Assembly: GCA_963205285.1 (NCBI GenBank)
Contig: CAUJJQ010000072.1
Location: 1-14,918, forward strand
Length of the DNA: 14,918 nt
DNA from: Pseudomonadota bacterium
GTDB taxonomy: Bacteria; Pseudomonadota; Alphaproteobacteria; Sphingomonadales; Sphingomonadaceae
Direction of reading: 5' to 3'
Numbering within the stretch: position 1 is the first letter of the stretch; each line of letters opens with the position of its first letter. Below are positions 1-11,223 of this stretch, piece after piece. The notes under the pieces were generated by a model. The model made no database searches. It was not told the DNA's origin and saw only the letters and a program-made list of their open reading frames with translations. The translations under genes were made by a program, and so were the position numbers.

Positions 1-1
1 G

Positions 2-3540
<3,539 letters not shown>

Positions 3541-3611
3541 TCGGCATGCGCGGCACCAAATGATCGCCCCCAACACCAATTGCTGTCCCGATTCGCCCCC
3601 ACCGATGTCGT

Positions 3612-3624
3612 GAAATATTATTAC
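3612..3624. promoter_or_regulatory. Candidate operator, 13-bp near-palindrome upstream of mmsA
   Basis: GAAATATTATTAC is an AT-rich near-palindrome in a GC-rich gap, 66 bases before the mmsA start. The 12-mer AATATTATTACG (3614-3625) recurs exactly at 10014-10025, ahead of the isovaleryl-CoA dehydrogenase gene, where the 13-mer is a perfect inverted repeat around a central T. The placement before both branched-chain catabolic operons suggests a shared regulator site. It could instead be, or overlap, a -10 element (TATTAT). No transcription factor can be named from the sequence. Confidence 0.5.
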
Positions 3625-3657
3625 GCGCGCCTTGCACAATCGCGCGTCTGGGCGCAT

Positions 3658-3674
3658 GGGAATCGCCGATTCCC
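3658..3674. repeat. Perfect 7-bp inverted repeat in the mmsA leader
   Basis: GGGAATC-GCC-GATTCCC lies 16 bases before the mmsA ATG, just ahead of its GAGG ribosome site (3682-3685). It could be a protein-binding site or a small mRNA hairpin with a 3-base loop. There is no U-rich tail, so it is not a terminator. The remaining bases of the 150-base gap (3541-3690) show no gene and no clear terminator for the czc genes. Confidence 0.45.
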
Positions 3675-3690
3675 TAAGCGCGAGGCATAG

Positions 3691-5184
3691 ATGCGACAGA
3701 TTGACCATTTTATCGCTGGCACCACCCCAAAGGCGACACGTTTCGGCGATATTTTCGACCCGAATGAAGGGCATGTGCAGGCGCAGGTTGCGCTGGGCGA
3801 CAAGGATGTTCTGGACGTTGCGGTCGCTGCTGCACAGGACGCACAGGGCGCATGGGCGGCGACCAACCCGCAACGCCGCGCGCGCGTGCTGTTCCAGTTC
3901 AAGGCGCTGGTCGAAGCAAATATGGACGAACTGGCCCATCTGCTGTCCAGCGAACATGGCAAAGTGGTCGCCGATGCCAAGGGTGACATCATGCGCGGGC
4001 TGGATGTTGTCGAATTCTGCATGGGCATCCCCCATGCGCTAAAGGGTGAATATACGCTGGGCGCAGGGCCGGGGATCGACGTTTATTCGATGCGCCAGCC
4101 GCTGGGCATTACGGTCGGCATCACCCCGTTTAATTTCCCCGCGATGATCCCGCTGTGGATGGGCGCGGTTTCCATCGCTTGCGGCAATGCCTTCATCCTG
4201 AAGCCATCCGAACGCGACCCCAGCGTGCCGGTGCGTTTTGCCGAATTATTTGCAGAGGCTGGGCTGCCCGCCGGTATTTTCCAGGTTGTCCATGGCGATA
4301 AGCAAATGGTCGATGCGATATTGGACCATCCGGCAATCAGCGCGGTCAGCTTTGTCGGTTCGTCCGACATCGCCCATTATGTCTATGAACGCGGTGTCGC
4401 GGCGGGCAAGCGGGTGCAGGCAATGGGCGGGGCCAAAAACCATGGCATCGTCATGCCCGATGCCGATTTGGACCAAGTGGTCGGCGATTTGGCAGGCGCA
4501 GCATTTGGCAGCGCGGGCGAACGTTGTATGGCGCTGCCGGTGGTCGTCCCCGTCGGCGAAGAAACCGCGCTGCGGTTGCGCGAAAAGCTCATCCCCGCCA
4601 TCCACGCGCTGCGCGTCGGCATTTCGACCGATGACAATGCCCATTATGGCCCGGTGGTCACCGCGCAGCACAAGGCCAAGGTCGAAGGGTGGATCGCCAA
4701 ATGCGCCGCAGAGGGGGCTGAACTGGTCATCGACGGGCGCGGATTTACCCTACAGGGGCATGAAAAGGGCTTTTTCGTCGGCCCGACCCTGTTCGACCAT
4801 GTCACCCCCGACATGGAAAGCTATAAAGAGGAAATTTTCGGCCCCGTCCTCCAGATGGTGCGCGCAAATAGTTTTGAGGAGGCGCTCACCCTCCCCAGCG
4901 CGCACCAATATGGCAATGGTGTCGCCATCTTTACCCGTAACGGTCATGCGGCGCGCGAATTTGCCGCCCGCGTCAATGTCGGCATGGTCGGCATCAACGT
5001 GCCGATCCCCGTGCCGGTTGCCTATCACACATTTGGCGGCTGGAAACGCAGCGCATATGGCGACACCAACCAGCATGGCATGGAAGGGGTGAAGTTCTGG
5101 ACCAAGGTAAAGACCGTCACCGCCCGCTGGCCCGATGGTGCACCCGACGGCGGCAATGCCTTTGTCATCCCCACCATGGGTTGA
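3691..5184 (+). CDS. mmsA: Methylmalonate-semialdehyde dehydrogenase (CoA-acylating)
   Basis: This NAD-dependent enzyme converts methylmalonate semialdehyde plus CoA to propionyl-CoA, the last step of valine degradation. The 497 residues match the usual family length. ALDH marks are GITPFNFPAMIP (143-154, with N148 in the oxyanion region) and the catalytic cysteine C279 in GSAGERCMALP. Where hydrolytic aldehyde dehydrogenases read ELGGK, this protein reads QAMGGAKNHG, the pattern of the CoA-acylating MMSDH group, which lacks the glutamate general base. The C-terminal TFGGWKRSAYGD and GVKFWTK segments are also typical. It is the first gene of a six-gene valine operon. GAGG sits 5 bases before the ATG, and two inverted repeats lie in the leader. 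The next gene starts 13 bases after its stop. Confidence 0.95.
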   Translation: MRQIDHFIAGTTPKATRFGDIFDPNEGHVQAQVALGDKDVLDVAVAAAQDAQGAWAATNPQRRARVLFQFKALVEANMDELAHLLSSEHGKVVADAKGDIMRGLDVVEFCMGIPHALKGEYTLGAGPGIDVYSMRQPLGITVGITPFNFPAMIPLWMGAVSIACGNAFILKPSERDPSVPVRFAELFAEAGLPAGIFQVVHGDKQMVDAILDHPAISAVSFVGSSDIAHYVYERGVAAGKRVQAMGGAKNHGIVMPDADLDQVVGDLAGAAFGSAGERCMALPVVVPVGEETALRLREKLIPAIHALRVGISTDDNAHYGPVVTAQHKAKVEGWIAKCAAEGAELVIDGRGFTLQGHEKGFFVGPTLFDHVTPDMESYKEEIFGPVLQMVRANSFEEALTLPSAHQYGNGVAIFTRNGHAAREFAARVNVGMVGINVPIPVPVAYHTFGGWKRSAYGDTNQHGMEGVKFWTKVKTVTARWPDGAPDGGNAFVIPTMG

Positions 5185-5197
5185 TCGGTCAGGCGCG

Positions 5198-5590
5198 ATG
5201 GAACGGCAAACACATAGTTCGGCATCCCCTTTTGAGCCGATATATGGCTATAGTCGGGCGGTGCGGGTCGGCAGCCACATCCATGTCGCAGGGACAGCGC
5301 CGGTGGAAGGCGACGGGACATCGACCATGGGTGATGCAGGGGTGCAGGCCGCGCGCTGCCTTACCATCATTGCCGAGGCACTGGGCGCGCTGGGTGCCAG
5401 TCCTGCCGATGTCGTGCGCACGCGGATGTACATAACCGATGCCGCCTATGCCGATGCGGTGGGCCGCGCGCATGGCGCGATGTTCGGCGACATTCGCCCC
5501 GCATCGACCATGCTGGTTGTCCCCGCGCTGATCCGCCCCGAATGGATGGTGGAAATCGAAGCTGATGCAATAGTGGAACATGCAACATGA
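5198..5590 (+). CDS. RidA/YjgF/UK114-family protein lacking the usual active-site arginine
   Basis: This 130-residue protein has the single-domain length of the family and its core patterns: VGSHIHVAGTAP (24-35), a helix with ALGALGASPADVVRTRMYITD (61-81), and a final strand VEIEADAIV (118-126). Classical RidA deaminates 2-aminoacrylate and other enamines using an arginine in the motif PARS. Here the motif reads RPASTM (100-105), with Ser103 at that position. It therefore probably does not belong to the canonical deaminase group and its activity is unknown. The ATG at 5198 was chosen because upstream codons in this frame overlap the end of mmsA, and residues 1-20 fit the family's N-terminus. 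The ribosome site is weak (AGG). Its stop overlaps the next start as ATGA, so it is firmly part of the valine operon. A role acting on a reactive imine or enamine from amino acid breakdown is only an inference. Confidence 0.85.
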   Translation: MERQTHSSASPFEPIYGYSRAVRVGSHIHVAGTAPVEGDGTSTMGDAGVQAARCLTIIAEALGALGASPADVVRTRMYITDAAYADAVGRAHGAMFGDIRPASTMLVVPALIRPEWMVEIEADAIVEHAT

Positions 5591-6732
5591 CCGACCAGTT
5601 TCAACTGACCGACGACCAGCTCGCCATTCAGGATATGGCGCGCAAATTCACCGCTGACCGCATCACCCCCTTTGCCGCGCAATGGGACGAAGAAAGCCAT
5701 TATCCGGTCGACGTTTGGAAGGCGGCGGGCGAATTGGGTTTTGGCGCCATTTATGTGGCCGAGGAATCGGGCGGCATCGGCCTTGGCCGGCTCGAATCCG
5801 CGCTGATTATGGAGGCGATGGCATATGGCTGCCCGGCGACCAGCGCCTATGTTTCCATCCACAATATGGCGACGTGGATGATCGACCGTTTCGGGTCGGC
5901 AGAATTAAAGGCGCGCTTCCTGCCCACACTCGTCAGCATGGAACAAATCGCCAGCTATTGCCTGACCGAACCGGGTTCCGGCTCGGACGCTGCCGCGCTG
6001 AAAGCCAGCGCGCGGCTGGATGGCGACCATTATGTGCTGAACGGCACCAAGCAATTTATCTCCGGCGCGGGGTATAATGATATTTATGTCGTCATGGTGC
6101 GCACGGGCGATGAAAAGTCCAAGGGGATAAGCTGTCTGGTCGTTGAAAAAGATATGCCGGGCCTGTCGTTCGGTGCGCCGGAAAAGAAATTGGGCTGGAA
6201 TGCATCGCCCACCGCGCAGGTGATTTTTGACGATTGCAAAGTGCCAATTGCCAACCGCGTCGGCGCAGAGGGGGATGGTTTCCGCTTTGCAATGGCGGGG
6301 CTGGACGGTGGGCGGCTCAACATCGGGGCCTGTTCGCTGGGCGGGGCGCAACGCTGCCTTGATGAAGCGGTGAAATATACCAAGGAACGCCAGCAGTTCG
6401 GACAGGCTGTCGCCGATTTTCAGAACACCCAATTCATGCTGGCCGATATGGCGACGGATTTGGAGGCGGCACGCGCGCTCCTCTATCTGGCGGCAGCAAA
6501 GGTCAGTGCCAATGCCCCGGACAAGAGCAAATTTTCGGCGATGGCCAAACGGCTGGCGACCGACAATGGCAGCAAGATTGTCAACGACGCGCTGCAATTA
6601 TTCGGCGGCTATGGCTATTTACGCGATTATCCCATCGAACGCTTCTGGCGCGATTTGCGCGTCCATTCGATTTTGGAAGGCACCAACCAAGTTATGCGGA
6701 TGATTGTTGGCCGCGACCTATTGCGCCAATGA
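5587..6732 (+). CDS. Acyl-CoA dehydrogenase, probably isobutyryl-CoA dehydrogenase
   Basis: This FAD enzyme of 381 residues would oxidise isobutyryl-CoA to methacrylyl-CoA, passing electrons to electron-transfer flavoprotein. Family marks are CLTEPGSGSD (125-134) at the flavin/substrate site, the segment GTKQFISGAGYNDIYVVM, the motif ERQQFGQAVADFQ, and the C-terminal LEGTNQVMR with the catalytic base at E364, the standard position for short-chain acyl-CoA dehydrogenases. This contrasts with the isovaleryl-CoA enzyme at 10060, whose base sits elsewhere. Substrate assignment rests on the operon: hydratase, hydrolase, mmsB and mmsA follow the same valine route. A general short- or branched-chain dehydrogenase is the alternative. 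It starts in the ATGA shared with the RidA-like gene and ends in the ATGA shared with the hydrolase gene, so expression of the three should be coupled. Confidence 0.92.
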   Translation: MTDQFQLTDDQLAIQDMARKFTADRITPFAAQWDEESHYPVDVWKAAGELGFGAIYVAEESGGIGLGRLESALIMEAMAYGCPATSAYVSIHNMATWMIDRFGSAELKARFLPTLVSMEQIASYCLTEPGSGSDAAALKASARLDGDHYVLNGTKQFISGAGYNDIYVVMVRTGDEKSKGISCLVVEKDMPGLSFGAPEKKLGWNASPTAQVIFDDCKVPIANRVGAEGDGFRFAMAGLDGGRLNIGACSLGGAQRCLDEAVKYTKERQQFGQAVADFQNTQFMLADMATDLEAARALLYLAAAKVSANAPDKSKFSAMAKRLATDNGSKIVNDALQLFGGYGYLRDYPIERFWRDLRVHSILEGTNQVMRMIVGRDLLRQ

Positions 6733-7796
6733 CCAGCGATGTCCTTAGCTTTGTCGACGGGGCGGCGGGGCGCATCCGCCTCAACCGCCCGGGTGCCATC
6801 CATGCGCTGACGCTCGATATGGTGGATGCGATGACACAGGCGCTCGTCGCGTGGCAGGGTGATGATGCTGTTACCGCCGTCATCATCGACCATGCAGCCG
6901 CGCCCGACGGCGACCCGAAAAAATCGCGCGGCTTTTGCGCGGGCGGCGACATTGGCTTTCTGCGCAACAGCGCATTAAACGATGGCGGGGTGTCGGGGCG
7001 GCGGTTTTTCCACGACGAATATCGGCTGAACCATCTGCTCTTTACCTATGCCAAGCCTGTCGTCGCCTTTATGGACGGCATCACCATGGGCGGCGGGGTC
7101 GGCATTTCGCAGCCCGCCACCTATCGGATCGCCACCGAAAATACGCGTTTTGCCATGCCCGAAACGGGCATCGGCCTGTTCCCCGATGTTGGCGGCGGCT
7201 GGTATCTGTCCCGCCTTGCTGGGCGATTGGGGCAATATCTGGCGCTGACTGGCGCGCGGCTCGACGGCGGGGAATGTCTGTGGGCCGGCCTTGCCACCCA
7301 TTTTCTGGAAAGCGCCGCGCTGGCCGACGCCAAGGCGCGAATTGCGGCAGGTGAAGCGCCCGGTGCCGTGCTCGATGCTTTGTCGTCTGCGCCGCCGCCG
7401 CCCAAAGTCGCCGCCCATGCCAGCGACATCGCCCGCGATTTCGCATCCGATGTGTTGGAGGATATTTTGGCGAGCCTTGCGGCGGATGATGGTGATTGGG
7501 CACGGGCGACGCTGGCGAGCCTCGGCACCAAAAGCCCGCAAACCTGCAAGGTCGCGCTGCGCCAATTGCACGACAGCCTGTCATGCGCCGATTTTGCCGC
7601 CAATATGAAAATGGAATATCGCATTGCGTCGCGTGTCCTCATCCGACCCGATTTTGCAGAGGGGGTGCGCGCGGTGATTGTTGACAAGGATGGTGCACCG
7701 CGCTGGAACCCGCCGACCGCTGCGGGCGTGACCGACGCATTGATCGAGGCTATTTTTGCGCCCCTGCCCACCAATGAAGAATGGACCCCGCTATGA
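6729..7796 (+). CDS. 3-hydroxyisobutyryl-CoA hydrolase (HIBCH-like, crotonase superfamily)
   Basis: This enzyme releases free 3-hydroxyisobutyrate from its CoA ester, the step that makes valine degradation unusual among beta-oxidation-like routes. The 355 residues are the HIBCH size, larger than a simple hydratase. The crotonase oxyanion segment is [13 protein letters not shown] (66-78), followed by [13 protein letters not shown] and [20 protein letters not shown] (144-163). E145 and D153 are spaced 8 residues apart, as are the catalytic Glu and Asp of HIBCH. A C-terminal extension with [13 protein letters not shown] and [14 protein letters not shown] is specific to this branch. Both ends are ATGA overlaps with its neighbours. 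Hydrolysing this ester quickly also removes methacrylyl-CoA pressure, which fits coupling to the hydratase next to it. The assignment over a plain enoyl-CoA hydratase is secure. Confidence 0.95.
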   Translation: MTSDVLSFVDGAAGRIRLNRPGAIHALTLDMVDAMTQALVAWQGDDAVTAVIIDHAAAPDGDPKKSRGFCAGGDIGFLRNSALNDGGVSGRRFFHDEYRLNHLLFTYAKPVVAFMDGITMGGGVGISQPATYRIATENTRFAMPETGIGLFPDVGGGWYLSRLAGRLGQYLALTGARLDGGECLWAGLATHFLESAALADAKARIAAGEAPGAVLDALSSAPPPPKVAAHASDIARDFASDVLEDILASLAADDGDWARATLASLGTKSPQTCKVALRQLHDSLSCADFAANMKMEYRIASRVLIRPDFAEGVRAVIVDKDGAPRWNPPTAAGVTDALIEAIFAPLPTNEEWTPL

Positions 7797-8566
7797 CTTA
7801 TGAAACCATCCTTGTGGAACAGCGTGGCGCGGTCACGCTGGTGACGCTCAACCGGCCGCAAGCGCTCAACGCGCTCAATTCGGCGGTGCTCGCCGATTTG
7901 CTCGGTGCCTTTGCCGCTTATGAAGCCGATGCCGGCCAGCGCTGTCTGGTGCTAACCGGTTCGGAAAAGGCGTTTGCCGCGGGCGCGGACATAAAGGAAA
8001 TGTCGGGTCAAGGCTTTGCCGACATGTATGGCAGCGATTTTTTTGCCGGATATGAACAACTGACCCGCACCCGCAAGCCATGGATTGCAGCGGTGGCGGG
8101 CTATGCGCTGGGCGGTGGCTGCGAACTGGCGATGATGGCAGATTTCATCATTGCTGCCGACAGCGCCAAATTTGGCCAGCCGGAAATAAAGCTTGCGGTC
8201 ACGCCGGGGATGGGCGGGTCGCAGCGACTGACCCGCGCGGTGGGCAAAGCCAAGGCGATGGATATGTGCCTGACGGGGCGGATGATGGACGTGGCAGAGG
8301 CGGAAAGCGCCGGGCTGGTCGCGCGCATTGTCCCTGCCGCCGACTTGGTGACAGAGGCGATGAAGGCCGCCGAAACCATTGCCGCCATGGCCCCGATCGC
8401 CGCGCTGGCCGCCAAGGAAATGGTCGACGCCGCCTTTGAAACGACGCTGGCACAGGGCGTCGCCTTTGAACGGCGGCTGTTCCATGGCCTGTTCGGCACC
8501 ATGGATCAGAAAGAGGGGATGGCCGCCTTTGTCGAAAAACGACCGGGCAATTGGACGGGTAAATAA
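7793..8566 (+). CDS. Enoyl-CoA hydratase (probably methacrylyl-CoA hydratase)
   Basis: This short crotonase-family enzyme of 257 residues would hydrate methacrylyl-CoA to 3-hydroxyisobutyryl-CoA. Visible motifs are [11 protein letters not shown] (oxyanion hole), [13 protein letters not shown] and [19 protein letters not shown]. The two catalytic glutamates are E111 and E131, 20 residues apart as in rat mitochondrial hydratase (E144/E164). The ATG at 7793 was preferred to an ATG 12 bases earlier because it forms the same ATGA overlap with the previous stop seen at two other junctions of this operon, and gives the usual N-terminus (MTYETILVE). Twelve bases separate it from mmsB. Broad short-chain hydratase activity is possible, so it may also serve other pathways. 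No separate methylglutaconyl-CoA hydratase gene for leucine is visible in the window. Confidence 0.93.
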   Translation: MTYETILVEQRGAVTLVTLNRPQALNALNSAVLADLLGAFAAYEADAGQRCLVLTGSEKAFAAGADIKEMSGQGFADMYGSDFFAGYEQLTRTRKPWIAAVAGYALGGGCELAMMADFIIAADSAKFGQPEIKLAVTPGMGGSQRLTRAVGKAKAMDMCLTGRMMDVAEAESAGLVARIVPAADLVTEAMKAAETIAAMAPIAALAAKEMVDAAFETTLAQGVAFERRLFHGLFGTMDQKEGMAAFVEKRPGNWTGK

Positions 8567-8578
8567 GGAAAGCATGTC

Positions 8579-9445
8579 ATGAAAATCGCATTCATCGGCC
8601 TAGGCAATATGGGCGGCGGCATGGCGGCAAATCTGGTCAAGGCGGGGCACGACGTCCACGCATTTGACCTGTCCCCCGCCGCGCTGACAGCGGCTGCGGC
8701 GGCGGGCTGCACCACATATGACAATGTCGAGGCTGCGGTCGCCGGGGTTGATGCTTTGGTGTCGATGCTGCCCAATGGCCCCATCGTTGATGATGTTTAC
8801 CGCAACCATGTCATCGGCCATGCGCCCGAAGGTGCGATTTTAATCGATTGTTCGACGATTGATGTGGCGACCGCGCGCAGCGTCATCCACACTGCGGAAA
8901 ATGCCGGTTATATGGCCGTCGATTCCCCCGTTTCGGGCGGGATTGCCGCGGCCAATGCCGGTACATTGACCTTCATGGTTGGCGGCAACGATGCAGCCTT
9001 TGCCCGCGCAGAACCGATTTTGGCAGCGATGGGCAAGGCGGTGATCCATGCGGGGGACAGCGGGGCAGGCCAAGCGGCCAAAATCTGTAACAATATGCTG
9101 CTCGGTGCGTCGATGATCGCGACGTGCGAAGCCTTGCAACTCGCCAAACGGCTTGACCTCGACCCGCAGCGTTTTTTCGACATTGCGTCGGTTTCATCGG
9201 GCCAGAATTGGTCGCTGACCAGCTACTGCCCGCTGCCCGGTGTCGGCCCGACTAGCCCGGCGGACAATGGCTATCAGGGGGGCTTTGCCGCCGCCCTGAT
9301 GCTCAAGGATTTGCGGCTCGCCATTGCAGCGGCGGACAGCGTCGATGCGCCAACCCCGATGGGCCGCCATGCACGCGAACTTTACGAAGCCTTTGCCAAG
9401 GATAATGGCGGGCGCGATTTTTCGGCGATTATCGAAACATTGTGA
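8579..9445 (+). CDS. mmsB: 3-hydroxyisobutyrate dehydrogenase
   Basis: This NAD-dependent enzyme oxidises 3-hydroxyisobutyrate to methylmalonate semialdehyde, the substrate of the mmsA product at the other end of the operon. The 288 residues fit the family. The N-terminal Rossmann fold starts with FIGLGNMGGGMAANL, whose glycine motif is at residues 7-12. The substrate-binding signature is DSPVSGGIAAANAGTLTFMV from residue 115, and the catalytic lysine is K168 in GAGQAAKICNNMLLG. The C-terminus (GRDFSAIIETL) is complete. A good ribosome site, AAGGAAAG, lies just before the ATG. It is the last gene of the valine operon and converges with msrB, with only 13 bases between the two stop codons. Confidence 0.96.
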   Translation: MKIAFIGLGNMGGGMAANLVKAGHDVHAFDLSPAALTAAAAAGCTTYDNVEAAVAGVDALVSMLPNGPIVDDVYRNHVIGHAPEGAILIDCSTIDVATARSVIHTAENAGYMAVDSPVSGGIAAANAGTLTFMVGGNDAAFARAEPILAAMGKAVIHAGDSGAGQAAKICNNMLLGASMIATCEALQLAKRLDLDPQRFFDIASVSSGQNWSLTSYCPLPGVGPTSPADNGYQGGFAAALMLKDLRLAIAAADSVDAPTPMGRHARELYEAFAKDNGGRDFSAIIETL

Positions 9446-9447
9446 TT

Positions 9448-9459
9448 GGGGGCGCCCCC
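9448..9459. terminator. GC palindrome between convergent mmsB and msrB (possible terminator hairpin)
   Basis: GGGGGCGCCCCC is a perfect 12-bp palindrome starting 2 bases after the mmsB stop and touching the msrB stop. The flanking ATT and AAT can pair as well if one T bulges. There is no clear U tract on either strand, so it is at best a weak bidirectional terminator. Confidence 0.3.
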
Positions 9460-9908
9460 TAATCCGCCATTTTATCGATCGCCAGCGCGTTGATGCAATA
9501 ACGTAATTGACTGGGCGGCGGGCCGTCGGGGAAAACATGGCCCAAATGCCCCTCGCAGACATTGCAACGCACCTCCACCCGCACCATGCCATGGCTATGG
9601 TCGGCGAAATAGGCGATGACATTATCGGTGAGCGGCTGGGTGAAACTGGGCCAGCCGGTGCCGCTGTCAAATTTTTCGCCCGCATCGAACAGCGCGGTCG
9701 CACAACCTGCGCAGGCATAGCGTCCCGGTGCAAACAGGCCGCACATTTCAGAGCTGAATGCCGCTTCGGTGCCATGTTGGCGCAGCACATGATATTGGGT
9801 AGCGCTCAAAACCTCGCGCCAATCATCCTCGCGCCTGATGTCGCGGCGCGGTGGCGGCACATTGCCGCGTGCGCATAAATCCAAAATTGCCTGCCAATTT
9901 ACCTGCAT
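9459..9908 (-). CDS. msrB: Peptide-methionine (R)-S-oxide reductase MsrB
   Basis: This 149-residue enzyme repairs methionine-R-sulfoxide in oxidised proteins. Zinc-binding pairs are C66/C69 (YACAGC) and C115/C118 (CNVCEGHLGHVF), and the catalytic cysteine is C138 in RYCINAL. The conserved GWPSF (85-89) is present. The preceding residue is T84, where many MsrBs have the recycling cysteine (SGCGWPSF), so this one belongs to the group that must use another reductant or cysteine. The ATG at 9908 was chosen over longer starts because GGAG lies 6 bases before it and the protein then begins at the usual family N-terminus. A longer reading to 10232 would overlap the divergent leucine operon. No signal peptide is seen, so it is cytoplasmic. 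It is unrelated in function to the flanking catabolic operons. Confidence 0.95.
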   Translation of the reverse strand: MQVNWQAILDLCARGNVPPPRRDIRREDDWREVLSATQYHVLRQHGTEAAFSSEMCGLFAPGRYACAGCATALFDAGEKFDSGTGWPSFTQPLTDNVIAYFADHSHGMVRVEVRCNVCEGHLGHVFPDGPPPSQLRYCINALAIDKMAD

Positions 9909-9931
9909 ATCTCGCTCCGGCCCCCGGCGGA

Positions 9932-9960
9932 TATATAGTATGCCGCTACGGCAAAAACAG
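9932..9960 (-). promoter_or_regulatory. Possible msrB promoter with internal inverted repeat
   Basis: On the minus strand TATATA (9932-9937) could be a -10 box, with a weak CTGTTT 17 bases upstream as -35. Between them lies TGCCG-CTA-CGGCA (9941-9953), a 5-bp inverted repeat that could bind a regulator. The divergent gap 9909-10059 holds this site, the palindrome at 10012 and the ribosome site of the next gene, and nothing else was recognised. Confidence 0.3.
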
Positions 9961-10011
9961 GGGCTATGCGCCGCCCCCCCTTTTCGCCTGCCGCGCCATC
10001 GCCTATGGTCG

Positions 10012-10024
10012 GTAATATTATTAC
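10012..10024. promoter_or_regulatory. Candidate operator, perfect 13-bp palindrome upstream of the leucine operon
   Basis: GTAATA-T-TATTAC is a perfect 6-bp inverted repeat around one central base, 35 bases before the isovaleryl-CoA dehydrogenase ATG. It matches the site before mmsA (3612-3624) at 12 of 13 positions, and with the following G the two sites share an exact 12-mer. Both lie in the only intergenic gaps upstream of branched-chain catabolic operons in the window. This is consistent with one regulator for both, but the protein is unknown. Confidence 0.55.
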
Positions 10025-10059
10025 GGCGGCGGTCTGACACTGCCCAAGGGGGATAAATT

Positions 10060-11223
10060 ATGGAGCCGATGCTCGATTTTGCGCTGGGCGAAAATGCCGA
10101 CATGATCCGCGATAGCGCGCGCCGTTTTGCAGCGGAAAAAATTGCCCCGCTCGCGCAGCGTATCGATGCAGATGATTGGTTCCCGCGCGATGAATTATGG
10201 GCGGCGATGGGCGAATTGGGGCTGCATGGCATTACCGTCGCCGAAACGGACGGTGGGCTGGGTCTGGGCTATGTCGAACATGTCGTGGCGGTGGAGGAAA
10301 TCAGCCGCGCGTCCGCCTCCATCGGGCTTAGCTATGGCGCGCATTCGAACCTGTGCGTCAACCAGATCCGCCGTTGGGCATCGCCTGAACAAAAGGCCAA
10401 ATATCTGCCCGGACTGATTTCGGGCGCGCATGTCGGCAGTCTTGCCATGTCCGAAACGGGCGCGGGATCCGACGTCGTTTCGATGAAGCTGAAAGCCGAC
10501 GCGGTGCAAGGCGGCTATATCCTCAACGGCACAAAATTTTGGATTACCAACGCCACCTATGCCGACACGTTGGTTGTCTATGCCAAAAGCGCGCCCGAAG
10601 CCGGGTCGCGCGGCATCACCGCCTTTTTGATTGAAAAGGGGGATGCCGGATTTTCCATCGGCCAAAAAATCGACAAGGTCGGTATGCGCGGTTCCCCCAC
10701 CGCCGAACTGGTGTTCAACGACTGTTTCATTCCCGAAGACCGCATCATGGGACCGCTGCACGGTGGGGTCGGGGTTTTAATGTCGGGGCTGGATTATGAA
10801 CGGGTCGTCCTTGCCGGGCTGCAACTGGGCATCATGCAAGCATGCATCGACGTTACCCTGCCCTATATCCGCGAACGCAAGCAATTTGGTAAGCCGATTG
10901 GCAGTTTCCAACTGATGCAAGCCAAGGTCGCGGACATGGTCGTCGCACTCAATTCAGCGCGCGCTTATGTCTATGCGGTCGCCCGCGCGTGCGACGCGGG
11001 CAATACGACGCGCCATGATGCGGCGGGCGCGATTTTGCTGGCGTCGGAAAATGCGGTGCGGGTCGCGGGGGAAGCGATACAGGCATTGGGCGGCGCGGGG
11101 TACACCCGCGATTGGCCGGTCGAACGATATTGGCGCGATGCCAAATTGCTCGACATCGGGGCGGGCACCAATGAAATTCGCCGGATGCTGATTGGCCGCG
11201 AAATGGTCGGAGGTGCGCGGTGA
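10060..11223 (+). CDS. ivd: Isovaleryl-CoA dehydrogenase
   Basis: This FAD-dependent enzyme converts isovaleryl-CoA to 3-methylcrotonyl-CoA in leucine degradation. The 387 residues match the family. The flavin/substrate segment is [15 protein letters not shown], followed by [21 protein letters not shown] and [16 protein letters not shown]. The key specificity evidence is the catalytic base. In isovaleryl-CoA dehydrogenases it lies in the helix segment GLDYERVVL, present here as E247, while the position that holds glutamate in most acyl-CoA dehydrogenases reads GAGTNEIRR with A368. This cleanly separates it from the dehydrogenase at 5587. A strong AAGGGGG ribosome site lies 8 bases before the ATG. 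The stop overlaps the next start as GTGA, so it leads a leucine operon read together with the carboxylase genes. Confidence 0.96.
   Translation: MEPMLDFALGENADMIRDSARRFAAEKIAPLAQRIDADDWFPRDELWAAMGELGLHGITVAETDGGLGLGYVEHVVAVEEISRASASIGLSYGAHSNLCVNQIRRWASPEQKAKYLPGLISGAHVGSLAMSETGAGSDVVSMKLKADAVQGGYILNGTKFWITNATYADTLVVYAKSAPEAGSRGITAFLIEKGDAGFSIGQKIDKVGMRGSPTAELVFNDCFIPEDRIMGPLHGGVGVLMSGLDYERVVLAGLQLGIMQACIDVTLPYIRERKQFGKPIGSFQLMQAKVADMVVALNSARAYVYAVARACDAGNTTRHDAAGAILLASENAVRVAGEAIQALGGAGYTRDWPVERYWRDAKLLDIGAGTNEIRRMLIGREMVGGAR

Noticed and set aside
5135..5590. Longer reading of the RidA-like gene
   Set aside because: The extra 21 residues overlap the mmsA end and have no family similarity. 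ATG 5198 gives the normal length.
7781..7792. Earlier ATG for the enoyl-CoA hydratase
   Set aside because: ATG 7793 gives the ATGA overlap repeated in this operon and the typical N-terminus. The earlier start adds only MDPA.
9909..10232. N-terminal extension of msrB on the minus strand
   Set aside because: It would cover the divergent promoter region and antisense the ivd start. GGAG and family length support 9908.
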